A stretch of 8,886 bases of DNA from Armatimonadota bacterium (lineage in GTDB: Bacteria; Armatimonadota; Fimbriimonadia; Fimbriimonadales; ATM1). A model generated the notes under the pieces. The model was not told where the DNA came from, did not search any database, and was given only the letters and a program-made list of their open reading frames with translations. Made by a program: the position numbers and the translations under genes. The stretch's first letter is position 1. The number at the start of each line of letters is the position of its first letter. Positions 1-5,646 of the stretch are shown piece after piece. Where the stretch lies: contig RFHN01000097.1 of the NCBI GenBank assembly GCA_003695835.1, positions 1 through 8,886 of the forward strand, written 5' to 3'.

Positions 1-113
1 CTTCGGAGGTCGTGAAGAGGATCTTGGACGATCTCGGTGAAGACGGGTGTGCTGACATCCTCGAGCAGATTCGCAGTCAGTTCGTCGTTGTCACTTCCAG
101 GGTTCTCGGCTGA
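1..113 (+). CDS. C-terminal end of an unidentified protein (partial)
   Basis: The window opens inside a reading frame (first full codon at 3) that gives 36 residues and stops at TGA 111-113. The visible tail has a helical, acidic stretch (ILDDLGEDGCADILEQI) followed by a hydrophobic VVVT segment. I do not recognise the family from this fragment. It reads like a real C-terminus because its composition is balanced and its stop lies 18 bases before the next start, as expected of a same-strand neighbour. It could equally be a chance open frame. Confidence 0.5.
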   Translation, partial: SEVVKRILDDLGEDGCADILEQIRSQFVVVTSRVLG

Positions 114-119
114 TCGGGT

Positions 120-125
120 TAGAAT
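120..125 (+). promoter_or_regulatory. Candidate -10 box (TAGAAT) for leaderless acylphosphatase transcript
   Basis: TAGAAT differs from TATAAT at one base and ends six bases before the GTG at 132, so transcription would begin at or next to the start codon. No Shine-Dalgarno lies in front of that GTG, which fits a leaderless mRNA. A TTGTCA at 88-93 resembles a -35 box, but its 26-base spacing is too long. The box overlaps the gap after the upstream stop codon, so the gene may also be read through from upstream. Confidence 0.4.
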
Positions 126-131
126 CTGCCT

Positions 132-413
132 GTGGCGAGTCGTCGCATCGTCGTTTCCGGTTTCGTTCAGGGCGTTGGCTTTCGCGCGTTCGTTCTGCGG
201 GAGGCGCAGCGCTTGGGTGTACGCGGTCGCGTCTGGAACCGGCCAGACGGACGAGTGGAAGCGATTCTGGAGCATGAGGACGCGGAGACTCTCGCTGCGC
301 TCATCCAAAGGATCGAGGCAGGCCCCGGGAGAGTCGATTCTGTTCAGGTCAGCGAAGGCGCTGAGCACGGCTTTAGTGACTTTCAGATCACGACCCCGCA
401 GGGTCAAGTGTAG
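132..413 (+). CDS. acyP: Acylphosphatase
   Basis: A 93-aa protein, the usual length for this family of small cytosolic enzymes, which hydrolyse the carboxyl-phosphate bond of acyl phosphates such as acetyl phosphate or 1,3-bisphosphoglycerate. The signature GFVQGVGFRAFV lies at residues 10-21 and contains the phosphate-binding loop and catalytic Arg18. The second signature, VWNRPDGRVEAILEHE (34-49), supplies catalytic Asn36, which positions the attacking water. The start is GTG 132: it begins just ahead of the first beta strand and no ATG is suitably placed. There is no Shine-Dalgarno, and a TAGAAT box sits six bases upstream, so a leaderless message is likely. The gene follows an unidentified gene by 18 bases and precedes a secreted thioredoxin by 79 bases. 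No functional link to either is evident. Confidence 0.94.
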   Translation: MASRRIVVSGFVQGVGFRAFVLREAQRLGVRGRVWNRPDGRVEAILEHEDAETLAALIQRIEAGPGRVDSVQVSEGAEHGFSDFQITTPQGQV

Positions 414-463
414 CGCTTCGGGAACTCTGGCGGCGCGTTCGCACGTTTAACCCAGTACACGTT

Positions 464-477
464 CCCCGGCGACGGGG
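464..477 (+). promoter_or_regulatory. GNRA-tetraloop hairpin in the 5' leader of the thioredoxin gene
   Basis: CCCCG (464-468) and CGGGG (473-477) form a five-pair all-GC stem closed by a GCGA loop, a member of the stable GNRA class. It stops three bases before the Shine-Dalgarno AAGGAGG at 481-487. It could protect the message's 5' end, tune ribosome access, or be a residual terminator of the upstream gene. No U-run follows, which argues against a terminator. The structure is seen directly; the role is inferred. Confidence 0.4.
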
Positions 478-492
478 CGTAAGGAGGATTGT

Positions 493-1068
493 ATGAAAAC
501 AAAACTGATGTCAACGGCCCTCGTTGCGGTTGCTTCGCTCACTGCACTGTCGTTCTACGCGCCCACGGCATTTTCCCAAAGCGGCTCAACGGCTCCCTCT
601 CAGGCGCCCGAGGCGAACTGGGACAAGTTCTTGAACTTCACGCTGAAGGATGCCAAGACGGGTAAAGCCGTCAAACTGGCCGACTTGAAGGGGAAGGCCA
701 AGGCGATCTACTTGGACTTCTTCGCGAGTTGGTGCGGACCCTGCCAGCGCGTGATTCCTAAGATCGTCGAGATGGACAAGGCGACGAAGGACAGCGACGT
801 GCTGTTCATCGGCGTGAACATCTCGGACGAGTGGGACGCCATGCAGGGCAATATTCGCGACAAGGGCATTACTTACCCGGTCTATCACGATCCGACTCCG
901 CGCGGACAAGCCGGTATCGCTTCGCTCGTTGGCGTGAATGCGATCCCGACCGTGATGATCTTGGACGGTCAGACGCTTCAGCTCAAGCAGAAGTGGGTGG
1001 GTGCGAACCCGCAGTTCGAGGAACAGCAGAAGGCGCTGCTCCGAAGCCTGGGGGTTCCGCTCAACTAA
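493..1068 (+). CDS. Secreted TlpA/ResA-like thiol-disulfide oxidoreductase (thioredoxin fold)
   Basis: A 191-aa protein with an N-terminal Sec signal (KTK n-region, hydrophobic core about 6-23, probable cleavage after AFS near residue 28), then a Ser/Pro/Ala-rich spacer and a thioredoxin-fold domain from about 44 to the end. The redox motif WCGPC has Cys81 and Cys84 in the context FFASWCGPC. The cis-proline is Pro152 in NAIPTVMILDG. The segment NISDEWDAMQGNIRDKGITYPV is the helix-strand insertion typical of TlpA/ResA/AhpC-TSA-like proteins. The family reduces or exchanges disulfides outside the cytoplasm, often during cytochrome c maturation, but no cytochrome genes are here, so the partner is unknown. 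The ATG at 493 is fixed by a strong Shine-Dalgarno, AAGGAGG at 481-487. A terminator-like hairpin follows the stop, so the gene is probably monocistronic. Confidence 0.93.
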   Translation: MKTKLMSTALVAVASLTALSFYAPTAFSQSGSTAPSQAPEANWDKFLNFTLKDAKTGKAVKLADLKGKAKAIYLDFFASWCGPCQRVIPKIVEMDKATKDSDVLFIGVNISDEWDAMQGNIRDKGITYPVYHDPTPRGQAGIASLVGVNAIPTVMILDGQTLQLKQKWVGANPQFEEQQKALLRSLGVPLN

Positions 1069-1088
1069 GCGTTCCTGTGTTCCTCCGT

Positions 1089-1125
1089 GCCCCGCGAGGC
1101 GCCGCGCCGCGCGGGGCTTCTCTTT
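1089..1125 (+). terminator. Rho-independent-type terminator after the thioredoxin gene
   Basis: GCCCCGCG (1089-1096) pairs perfectly with CGCGGGGC (1110-1117), giving an eight-pair GC-rich stem with a GC-rich 13-base loop, followed by the pyrimidine tract TTCTCTTT. The T-run is interrupted by two C residues, so termination may be imperfect. It lies about 20 bases after the stop codon and separates this gene from the tRNA. Confidence 0.6.
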
Positions 1126-1141
1126 GGCCGGCACGATGTGC

Positions 1142-1147
1142 CATACT
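1142..1147 (+). promoter_or_regulatory. Possible -10 box (CATACT) for the tRNA-Arg gene
   Basis: CATACT resembles TATACT and would place transcription start near 1154, about seven bases before the mature tRNA 5' end. Just upstream and overlapping by one base is a short inverted repeat, GGCAC (1130-1134) and GTGCC (1138-1142). No convincing -35 hexamer is visible, so this is a weak call. Confidence 0.25.
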
Positions 1148-1160
1148 GGATTAACTGGAC

Positions 1161-1236
1161 GCGCCCGTAGCTCAGCGGATAGAGCGCCTCCCTCCGGAGG
1201 AGGAAGTCGGGGGTTCGAATCCCTTCGGGCGCGCCA
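1161..1236 (+). tRNA. tRNA-Arg, anticodon CCG
   Basis: A complete 76-base cloverleaf can be folded by hand. Acceptor GCGCCCG (1161-1167) pairs with CGGGCGC (1226-1232); discriminator G is 1233 and the CCA end is encoded (1234-1236). D stem GCTC/GAGC is at 1170-1173 and 1182-1185. Anticodon stem CCTCC/GGAGG (1187-1191, 1199-1203) encloses loop CTCCGGA with anticodon CCG at 1194-1196, reading the Arg codon CGG. The T arm has loop TTCGAAT (1214-1220) on a stem in which 1209-1225 and 1210-1224 are G-U wobbles. CCG is a decoder expected in a GC-rich genome. No integrase or duplicated 3' end is seen nearby. Confidence 0.97.
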
Positions 1237-1260
1237 CTTCCTTTACGGACGGAGGAAGTG
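1235..1260 (+). repeat. Inverted repeat starting on the tRNA CCA end (processing signal or weak terminator)
   Basis: CACTTCCT (1235-1242) is perfectly complementary to AGGAAGTG (1253-1260). Two further G-U pairs can extend it to a ten-pair stem with a six-base loop. Its 5' arm includes the last two bases of the tRNA CCA. Only CAACATTT follows, not a real U-run, so it may be a tRNA 3'-processing or attenuation structure, not an efficient terminator. It lies about 40 bases before the adaptor start codon. Confidence 0.4.
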
Positions 1261-1297
1261 CAACATTTAGGGGCGCTTCCGCGTAAGGTTCTTGGAC

Positions 1298-2938
1298 ATG
1301 CGTACGATTGCAGGAGTTTTGGCGTTTACACTCGCGGTTGCGGGCTGTTCGTTCAAGCGTACTACACCGACGAGCTCGGGCCACGTCGTGGACCGTGGCG
1401 ACATCGAGATCACGGTGATTGAGACCGGCAAAATCGAAGCCGTACAGGACGTGGAGGTAAAGAGCCGAGTGAGCGGACGGATTGCCAAGCTCTACGTCCA
1501 AGAGGGGGACCGAGTTGAGAAAGGGCAGCTCATCGCGGAGATCGACCCTCAAGAGATCCGGCTTCAGCTCGAGCAGACGACCGCCCAACTGCGCAGTGCA
1601 GAGGCTGGGGCCAAGCGATCTCTCGAGTCGGTCCAGCTCACCCGCAAACAGATGGAGACCGCCCTACAGCAGGCGGAAGCCCGGTACATCCAGGCGAAAC
1701 GCGAGTACGAGAACCAACCGGCCCTGACGGATGCGAGCCTCCGGCAGGCGAAGATCAACCTCGAGCAGGCTCAGCGCGATTTGGAATTGCTCAAGAACAC
1801 TACGCACCCGCAGCAACGAGTGCAAGCGGAAGCCGACCTTCAACGGACGAAGGCGGCAGCAGAAACCGACAAGGCGAACTACGAGCGCCTCGTCGGGTTG
1901 CTACAGAAAGGGTATGTAGCGCAGCGCGACGTGGACAACGCGCGCGCCCAGATGGAGGCGAGCCAGGCCGCCTATCGAACAGCCCAAGAGAACTATGACC
2001 GCCTCGCCTCGCGCCAGGCCATCGAGCTGCGGAACGCCGAGCAAGCCGTCGCAGCCGCCCAAGCCGCCTACGATCAGGCCAAGGCGAGAGCCAATCTCGA
2101 CAAGAACAAGGAGCAGGCTTACTTGGATGCAAAGGCCGCTTTCGAGCAAGCCAAAGAGGACCTAAGGCGGATCAAGATGGAGGAAGCGTCTCTTGCCCAA
2201 GCCCGCGCCCAAGCGGATCAGATCCGGAGTGCTGTGGCCGACGCTCAGCGGCAACTCTCCGAAACCAAGATCGTGGCGCCCATGTCAGGGGTGATCACGC
2301 GAAAGTTAGTGGAGGAAGGCGAGCTGGTCGCGGCGTTAAGCAGCTTCTCAGGGGGCACGCCGATCGTGCAGATCGCTCAGCTGGGCGCGCTTCAAGTAAC
2401 GCTCAACATCAACGAAATTGACGTCGCGCGCCTCGAGGTCGGGATGCCGGCCACGGTGGAGATTGACGCCTTGCCGGACGAGGTCTTCGGAGGGCGTGTC
2501 ACGCGGATTGCGCCCGCGAGCGATGCGTCCGCCGCGACGGGACAGGCTGGCGGAGGGGACGCCGTGGTTCGATACAAGGTGGAGGTCCAACTGGATAAGA
2601 GCGATCCACGGATCCGTCCGGGCATGTCGGCAAAGTGCACGATCCGAGTGGACGAGAGAAAGAACGTTGTACGCGTCCCGATCGAGTACGTCGGCGAAGA
2701 CGACGAAGGCTACTTTGTGATGGTGCGGAAGGACGGCGCCAAGAAAGCGGAGAAGACGCGCCTGAAGATTGGGCTTCGTAGCTCCACGTGGTACGAAGTG
2801 CTCGAGGGCGTCTCGGAAGGCGCGCGGTTGGAGAAACCTCCGTACACGGGCCCATCCCGTCGTGGTTTCATGCAGGCCGGTCCAGAGGAAGAGAGCGACT
2901 CGGGAAACGGAGACGGAAACGGGGGCGGCGGCCAATAG
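1298..2938 (+). CDS. MacA/HlyD-family periplasmic adaptor lipoprotein with a very long coiled-coil hairpin
   Basis: A 546-aa membrane-fusion protein that should link an inner-membrane permease to the outer envelope. A lipoprotein signal ends in LAVAGC, so Cys17 is the likely lipidated residue. The split lipoyl domain is at about 54-84 (VSGRIAKLYVQEGDRVEKGQ) and 326-345 (APMSGVITRKLVEEGELV). Between them, about 85-325 is Ala/Gln/Glu/Arg-rich coiled coil, much longer than in E. coli MacA, whose whole protein is about 370 aa. A beta-barrel (about 364-448), a membrane-proximal domain (about 455-515) and a Gly/Asn/Asp-rich tail (527-546) follow. The tip motif R-x3-L-x6-S of TolC-docking adaptors appears as R197, L201 and A208. 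I chose ATG 1298 because AAGG lies nine bases upstream; an in-frame TTG at 1292 has it only three bases away. The permease follows after one base. Confidence 0.92.
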   Translation: MRTIAGVLAFTLAVAGCSFKRTTPTSSGHVVDRGDIEITVIETGKIEAVQDVEVKSRVSGRIAKLYVQEGDRVEKGQLIAEIDPQEIRLQLEQTTAQLRSAEAGAKRSLESVQLTRKQMETALQQAEARYIQAKREYENQPALTDASLRQAKINLEQAQRDLELLKNTTHPQQRVQAEADLQRTKAAAETDKANYERLVGLLQKGYVAQRDVDNARAQMEASQAAYRTAQENYDRLASRQAIELRNAEQAVAAAQAAYDQAKARANLDKNKEQAYLDAKAAFEQAKEDLRRIKMEEASLAQARAQADQIRSAVADAQRQLSETKIVAPMSGVITRKLVEEGELVAALSSFSGGTPIVQIAQLGALQVTLNINEIDVARLEVGMPATVEIDALPDEVFGGRVTRIAPASDASAATGQAGGGDAVVRYKVEVQLDKSDPRIRPGMSAKCTIRVDERKNVVRVPIEYVGEDDEGYFVMVRKDGAKKAEKTRLKIGLRSSTWYEVLEGVSEGARLEKPPYTGPSRRGFMQAGPEEESDSGNGDGNGGGGQ

Positions 2939-2939
2939 C

Positions 2940-4184
2940 ATGTCGGGACCACGGCACCTGTGGCAGGTCTTCGTTCAGTCGGTGGGCATCGCCTTCGCGA
3001 TGCTCCGGCTGCACAAACTCCGGGCGTTTCTCACGATGCTCGGCGTGATCATCGGGGTCATGAGCGTTACGTTGATCGTGATGATCTCCACCGGGTTCCG
3101 TCTGTACATCAATAACGAGTTCTCGAAGTTCGGCGCTGACACGTTGTTTCTGGTGTACGCGCCGGAGGGGCGGATGAGAGGACAGTCGCTTGGAGATATC
3201 GAAGGTCTGACCCTCGACGACATTCAGTACATTCGCGACCGGTGCGAGACCATTGGCGTCGCAAGCGGCGCGATCCAACTCAATGGGCAAACCGTCCGAT
3301 ACGGAGACCAAGAGGCGCGCTCCGTTACGGTGATGGCGGGAGACGAAGGTTTCCAAGAGCTGAACCGGTACGAGATCCTCGAGGGGCGAGCGATCACGGA
3401 AGCGGATCACAAGGGGCGGACGAACGTCTGCGTCATCAGCGAGGACCTTCGCGATCGCCTGTTTAGAAAGGAAAATCCGATCGGCAAGCGGATCACGGTT
3501 TCCGGCCTTTCCTTTGAAGTGGTCGGCCTCATGAAGAACATGGAATTCCTGGGTCAGTCGGTCGGGCGAGCTATGATCATCCCGCTTTCGACGGCGTTGA
3601 ACAAATGGATCGGCGGTGACCAGATCGGGATGATTACCATGAAGCCGAAGCCGGGATACACAGTCAGCCAAGCGATGGACGATGTGTGGCGGGTCATGAT
3701 GAAAAAGAGCGGCAATCGGCCCGTGTACCGCGTGGACTCTCGCCAGAGCTTCCTGGAGCTGTTCCAGGCGATCGTTGGCGCTGCTGGCATTCTGCTCGCC
3801 GCGATCGCCGCTCTCTCCTTGCTCGTCGGCGGCATCGGCATCATGAACATCATGCTGGTCTCTGTAACCGAGCGGACGCGTGAGATCGGTTTGCGGATGG
3901 CGGTGGGCGCGCAAAGGGCTGCGATCCTGATTCAGTTCCTCGTCGAGGCTGCGGTGCTCTCGCTGGTCGGCGGTTTGATCGGGATGCTGTGCGCCATGGC
4001 GCTGGGATACGGCGGGGCGCTCTTGCTGAAGCTGGCTGCGGACCTAACGATTCCGGTAGCGTTCCCGTGGCTGGCGGGACTCGGCGCGCTCCTGTTCTCC
4101 GCAGCCGTTGGCATGGTGTTCGGGCTATTTCCTGCGTGGAGCGCGTCCCGCCTCGACCCGATCGTCGCTCTCCGATCGGAGTAG
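2940..4184 (+). CDS. MacB/FtsX-type ABC transporter permease without ATPase domain
   Basis: A 414-aa inner-membrane protein with the MacB permease layout: an N-terminal amphipathic segment, TM1 at about 29-51 (LRAFLTMLGVIIGVMSV), a large periplasmic domain at about 52-275, TM2 at about 276-303, TM3 at about 332-360 and TM4 at about 375-397. The cytoplasmic coupling motif after TM2 is well kept (TERTREIGLRMAVGAQ, 310-325), as is the C-terminal PAWSASRLDPIVALRSE. The family converts ATP hydrolysis in the cytoplasm into movement of the periplasmic domain, extruding substrates or lipoproteins. No nucleotide-binding domain is fused and no such gene adjoins, so an ATPase must come from elsewhere. 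ATG 2940 is one base after the adaptor stop, implying translational coupling; the frame stays open upstream to 2769, but that stretch is antisense-like adaptor coding sequence. The substrate cannot be told from sequence. Confidence 0.93.
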   Translation: MSGPRHLWQVFVQSVGIAFAMLRLHKLRAFLTMLGVIIGVMSVTLIVMISTGFRLYINNEFSKFGADTLFLVYAPEGRMRGQSLGDIEGLTLDDIQYIRDRCETIGVASGAIQLNGQTVRYGDQEARSVTVMAGDEGFQELNRYEILEGRAITEADHKGRTNVCVISEDLRDRLFRKENPIGKRITVSGLSFEVVGLMKNMEFLGQSVGRAMIIPLSTALNKWIGGDQIGMITMKPKPGYTVSQAMDDVWRVMMKKSGNRPVYRVDSRQSFLELFQAIVGAAGILLAAIAALSLLVGGIGIMNIMLVSVTERTREIGLRMAVGAQRAAILIQFLVEAAVLSLVGGLIGMLCAMALGYGGALLLKLAADLTIPVAFPWLAGLGALLFSAAVGMVFGLFPAWSASRLDPIVALRSE

Positions 4185-4219
4185 GCCACAACCTCGCAAC
4201 CGATTCGTCGTTTCTGCGC

Positions 4220-4225
4220 TATACT
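4220..4225 (+). promoter_or_regulatory. -10 box (TATACT) upstream of the 66-aa gene
   Basis: TATACT is one base from TATAAT. It lies 36 bases after the permease stop and would start transcription near 4232, leaving a leader of about 23 bases that includes the Shine-Dalgarno. The sequence 17 bases upstream (CAACCG, 4197-4202) is a poor -35. This suggests the small gene can be expressed independently of the adaptor-permease operon. Confidence 0.45.
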
Positions 4226-4254
4226 GATGGCAACCCGGAAGGGAGGTGAGACGG

Positions 4255-4455
4255 ATGCCCGAGGCGTTGAAGTGCTACGTGGTCTTGGAAGGGACGGATG
4301 AAGTGGTGTTTGAGTGCCACTTCGAGATCCTGCCGGAAGTGGGGGATGTGCTGATTCACCACGAAGGCAAGCGGTACGAAATCGTGAAGCGACTCCATCA
4401 CCTCAACTCGCGAGGATGGACGGATCACTACACGTTGATCGTCAAAGAGTTCTAA
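4255..4455 (+). CDS. Conserved-looking small hypothetical protein (66 aa)
   Basis: I cannot assign a function. The protein is soluble, with no signal or membrane segment, and is rich in predicted beta strands: CYVVLEG, EVVFECHFEIL, a turn PEVGDVLIHHEGKRYEIVKRLHHL, and a final YTLIVKEF. The P-x-V-G-D-x-(L/I)-x(3)-E-G-K-x-Y-x-(I/V) pattern is typical of small SH3-like or barrel-type hypothetical proteins in many bacteria. I start at ATG 4255 because GGAGGTGA (4242-4249) lies five bases before it; a GTG at 4246 lies inside that Shine-Dalgarno and would add three residues. It is a real gene by its strong ribosome site, nearby -10 box and sensible protein. Its TAA at 4453-4455 touches the stop codon of the opposing gene. 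Confidence 0.78.
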   Translation: MPEALKCYVVLEGTDEVVFECHFEILPEVGDVLIHHEGKRYEIVKRLHHLNSRGWTDHYTLIVKEF

Positions 4456-5577
4456 CTACGAAAGCTCTTGCTTGGCGATGATCAGGCGCTGGATTTCGCT
4501 GGCGCCTTCGCCAATCTCCGTCAGCTTCGCGTCGCGCCAGAGCTTCTCGATGAGGTATTCGGGCATCATTCCGCGTCCGCCGAAGATCTGGAGCATTCGG
4601 TTCGTAACGTTCCGCGCTGTCTCGCTCGCGAAGAGCTTCGCGTGAGAAGCTTCCTTGACGATGGGCTCGCCACGGTCGTACATCGCTGCGGCTTTGAGAA
4701 CCAGCAGGCGCGCCGCTTCGATCTCCATCGAAGAGTCGGCAATCATGTTCTGCACGGATTGCATCTTCGCGAGCGGCCGTCCGAACTGAACTCGCTCCTT
4801 GGAATAGGCCTTGCCAAGCTCGAAAGCTTTCTCCGCGATGCCGAGCGCCATCGCACCAATCCCGACACGGCCGCGATAGAGCAACGAGATGACGTCCTCG
4901 AACGAGCCGGGCGTGTGCCAGCCGATCGCGTCCTTCATCTCGAATCGCCATGTGTACGACGCCTTGACGCCGACCGTCTCAATCCGACCCTTGTCAATCA
5001 CTCCCGGCTGGTCCTTTTCCACCAGAAAGGCGCTGAGGTTCTCTTCGTCCAGGCGCGCAATCACGATGATGAGGCCCGCGAATCCGCCGTTCGTGGTGAA
5101 CATCTTCTCGCCGTTGAGATGGAAGTATCCCGGCCGGTCGGGAATCGGTGTGGCTTTCGTCTGTACGTATCGGGCATCGCTTCCGGCGAGCGGTTCGGTA
5201 AGCCCCCACGCGAGCGGGCAGTCGCCGTTTAGGATCGAAGGGAGATACTTCGCTCGCTGTTCGTCGTTCGCAAACTTCTCGAAGTGCGCGACGCAGAGCG
5301 CGTTGACTGCAGCGACGTTCATCGCCAGCGCCGGGTCTCCGTGGGCGAGGATCCGGCACATCTCCGCATACGTGACGCACGAATACCCGCGGCCACCGTA
5401 CTCTTTGGGCAAGACGACACTCGTGAGACCCAACGCCGCGCAGCGCTTCCAGATGTCGGCAGGGAAGGTGTCCTTCTCCCACTCCCGCGTCTGGGGAAAG
5501 ACGTACTCGTCCACGAATTTCCGAACGTCGCACAGAAACTGCTGTTCTTCTTCCGACAAATTCACAAACGGAGTCAT
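4456..5577 (-). CDS. Acyl-CoA dehydrogenase (FAD-dependent)
   Basis: A 373-aa cytosolic flavoenzyme that introduces the alpha-beta double bond into acyl-CoA and passes electrons to electron-transfer flavoprotein. The helical N-domain opens with NLSEEEQQFLCDVRKFVDEYV (about 6-26). The first signature, WGLTEPLAGSDARYVQTKA (124-142), and KMFTTNG (158-164) shape the FAD and substrate site. The C-domain has RVQFGRPLAKMQSVQNMIAD (262-281) and ends with LTEIGEGASEIQRLIIAK (352-369), where Glu357 takes the place of the catalytic base of MCAD/SCAD. The exact acyl chain cannot be inferred. The frame stays open upstream to an ATG at 5676, which would add 33 Pro/Gly-rich residues and overlap the divergent gene. 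I prefer ATG 5577 because it gives the family's usual length and N-terminus. No electron-transfer flavoprotein or beta-oxidation partner is nearby. Confidence 0.93.
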   Translation of the reverse strand: MTPFVNLSEEEQQFLCDVRKFVDEYVFPQTREWEKDTFPADIWKRCAALGLTSVVLPKEYGGRGYSCVTYAEMCRILAHGDPALAMNVAAVNALCVAHFEKFANDEQRAKYLPSILNGDCPLAWGLTEPLAGSDARYVQTKATPIPDRPGYFHLNGEKMFTTNGGFAGLIIVIARLDEENLSAFLVEKDQPGVIDKGRIETVGVKASYTWRFEMKDAIGWHTPGSFEDVISLLYRGRVGIGAMALGIAEKAFELGKAYSKERVQFGRPLAKMQSVQNMIADSSMEIEAARLLVLKAAAMYDRGEPIVKEASHAKLFASETARNVTNRMLQIFGGRGMMPEYLIEKLWRDAKLTEIGEGASEIQRLIIAKQELS

Positions 5578-5587
5578 CACAGGGCGG

Positions 5588-5593
5588 ATATTA
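5588..5593 (-). promoter_or_regulatory. Candidate -10 box (TAATAT) for acyl-CoA dehydrogenase
   Basis: Read on the minus strand, TAATAT ends ten bases before ATG 5577, so the leader would be at most a few bases and lacks a Shine-Dalgarno. A TTGGCA (minus strand, 5612 to 5607) resembles a -35 box, but the 13-base spacing is too short. The box supports choosing the inner ATG 5577 over the outer ATG 5676. Confidence 0.35.
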
Positions 5594-5640
5594 CCGAGCA
5601 CAGCCTTGCCAAGTGGCGGAATAGGCGAGGCAGGGTCGGG

Positions 5641-5646
5641 TAGCCT
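5641..5646 (+). promoter_or_regulatory. Candidate -10 box (TAGCCT) for leaderless tricorn homologue transcript
   Basis: TAGCCT matches the minimal TANNNT pattern and ends seven bases before ATG 5654, placing transcription start at the start codon. No Shine-Dalgarno is within reach: the nearest GAGG is more than 20 bases upstream. A TTGCCA at 5606-5611 is -35-like but 29 bases away. The position matches the box before the acylphosphatase gene. Confidence 0.3.

Noticed and set aside
88..125. TTGTCA (88-93) and TAGAAT (120-125) as a complete sigma-70 promoter
   Set aside because: The spacing is 26 bases, well beyond the usual 16-18, so only the -10-like box is kept.
1292..1297. TTG 1292 as the adaptor start
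   Set aside because: It would sit only three bases after AAGG and adds just two residues ahead of a normal lipoprotein signal. ATG 1298 has better spacing.
1161..1300. tRNA gene as an integration site for a mobile element
   Set aside because: No integrase, no repeated tRNA 3' end and no composition shift were seen; both flanks hold ordinary genes.
2769..2939. In-frame extension of the permease by 57 residues to ATG 2769
   Set aside because: The extension overlaps the conserved adaptor C-terminus in another frame and is Arg-rich and disordered. The start at 2940, one base after the adaptor stop, gives a normal MacB-type N-terminus.
2868..3914. A 348-codon minus-strand frame opposite the adaptor end and permease
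   Set aside because: The product is His/Arg/Asp-rich without family features and lies antisense to a clear permease with membrane segments and FtsX motifs.
4170..4181. Perfect 12-base palindrome CTCCGATCGGAG at the end of the permease gene
   Set aside because: It is explained by the conserved codons of the LRSE ending, has no loop and no second copy, so an operator role is not supported.
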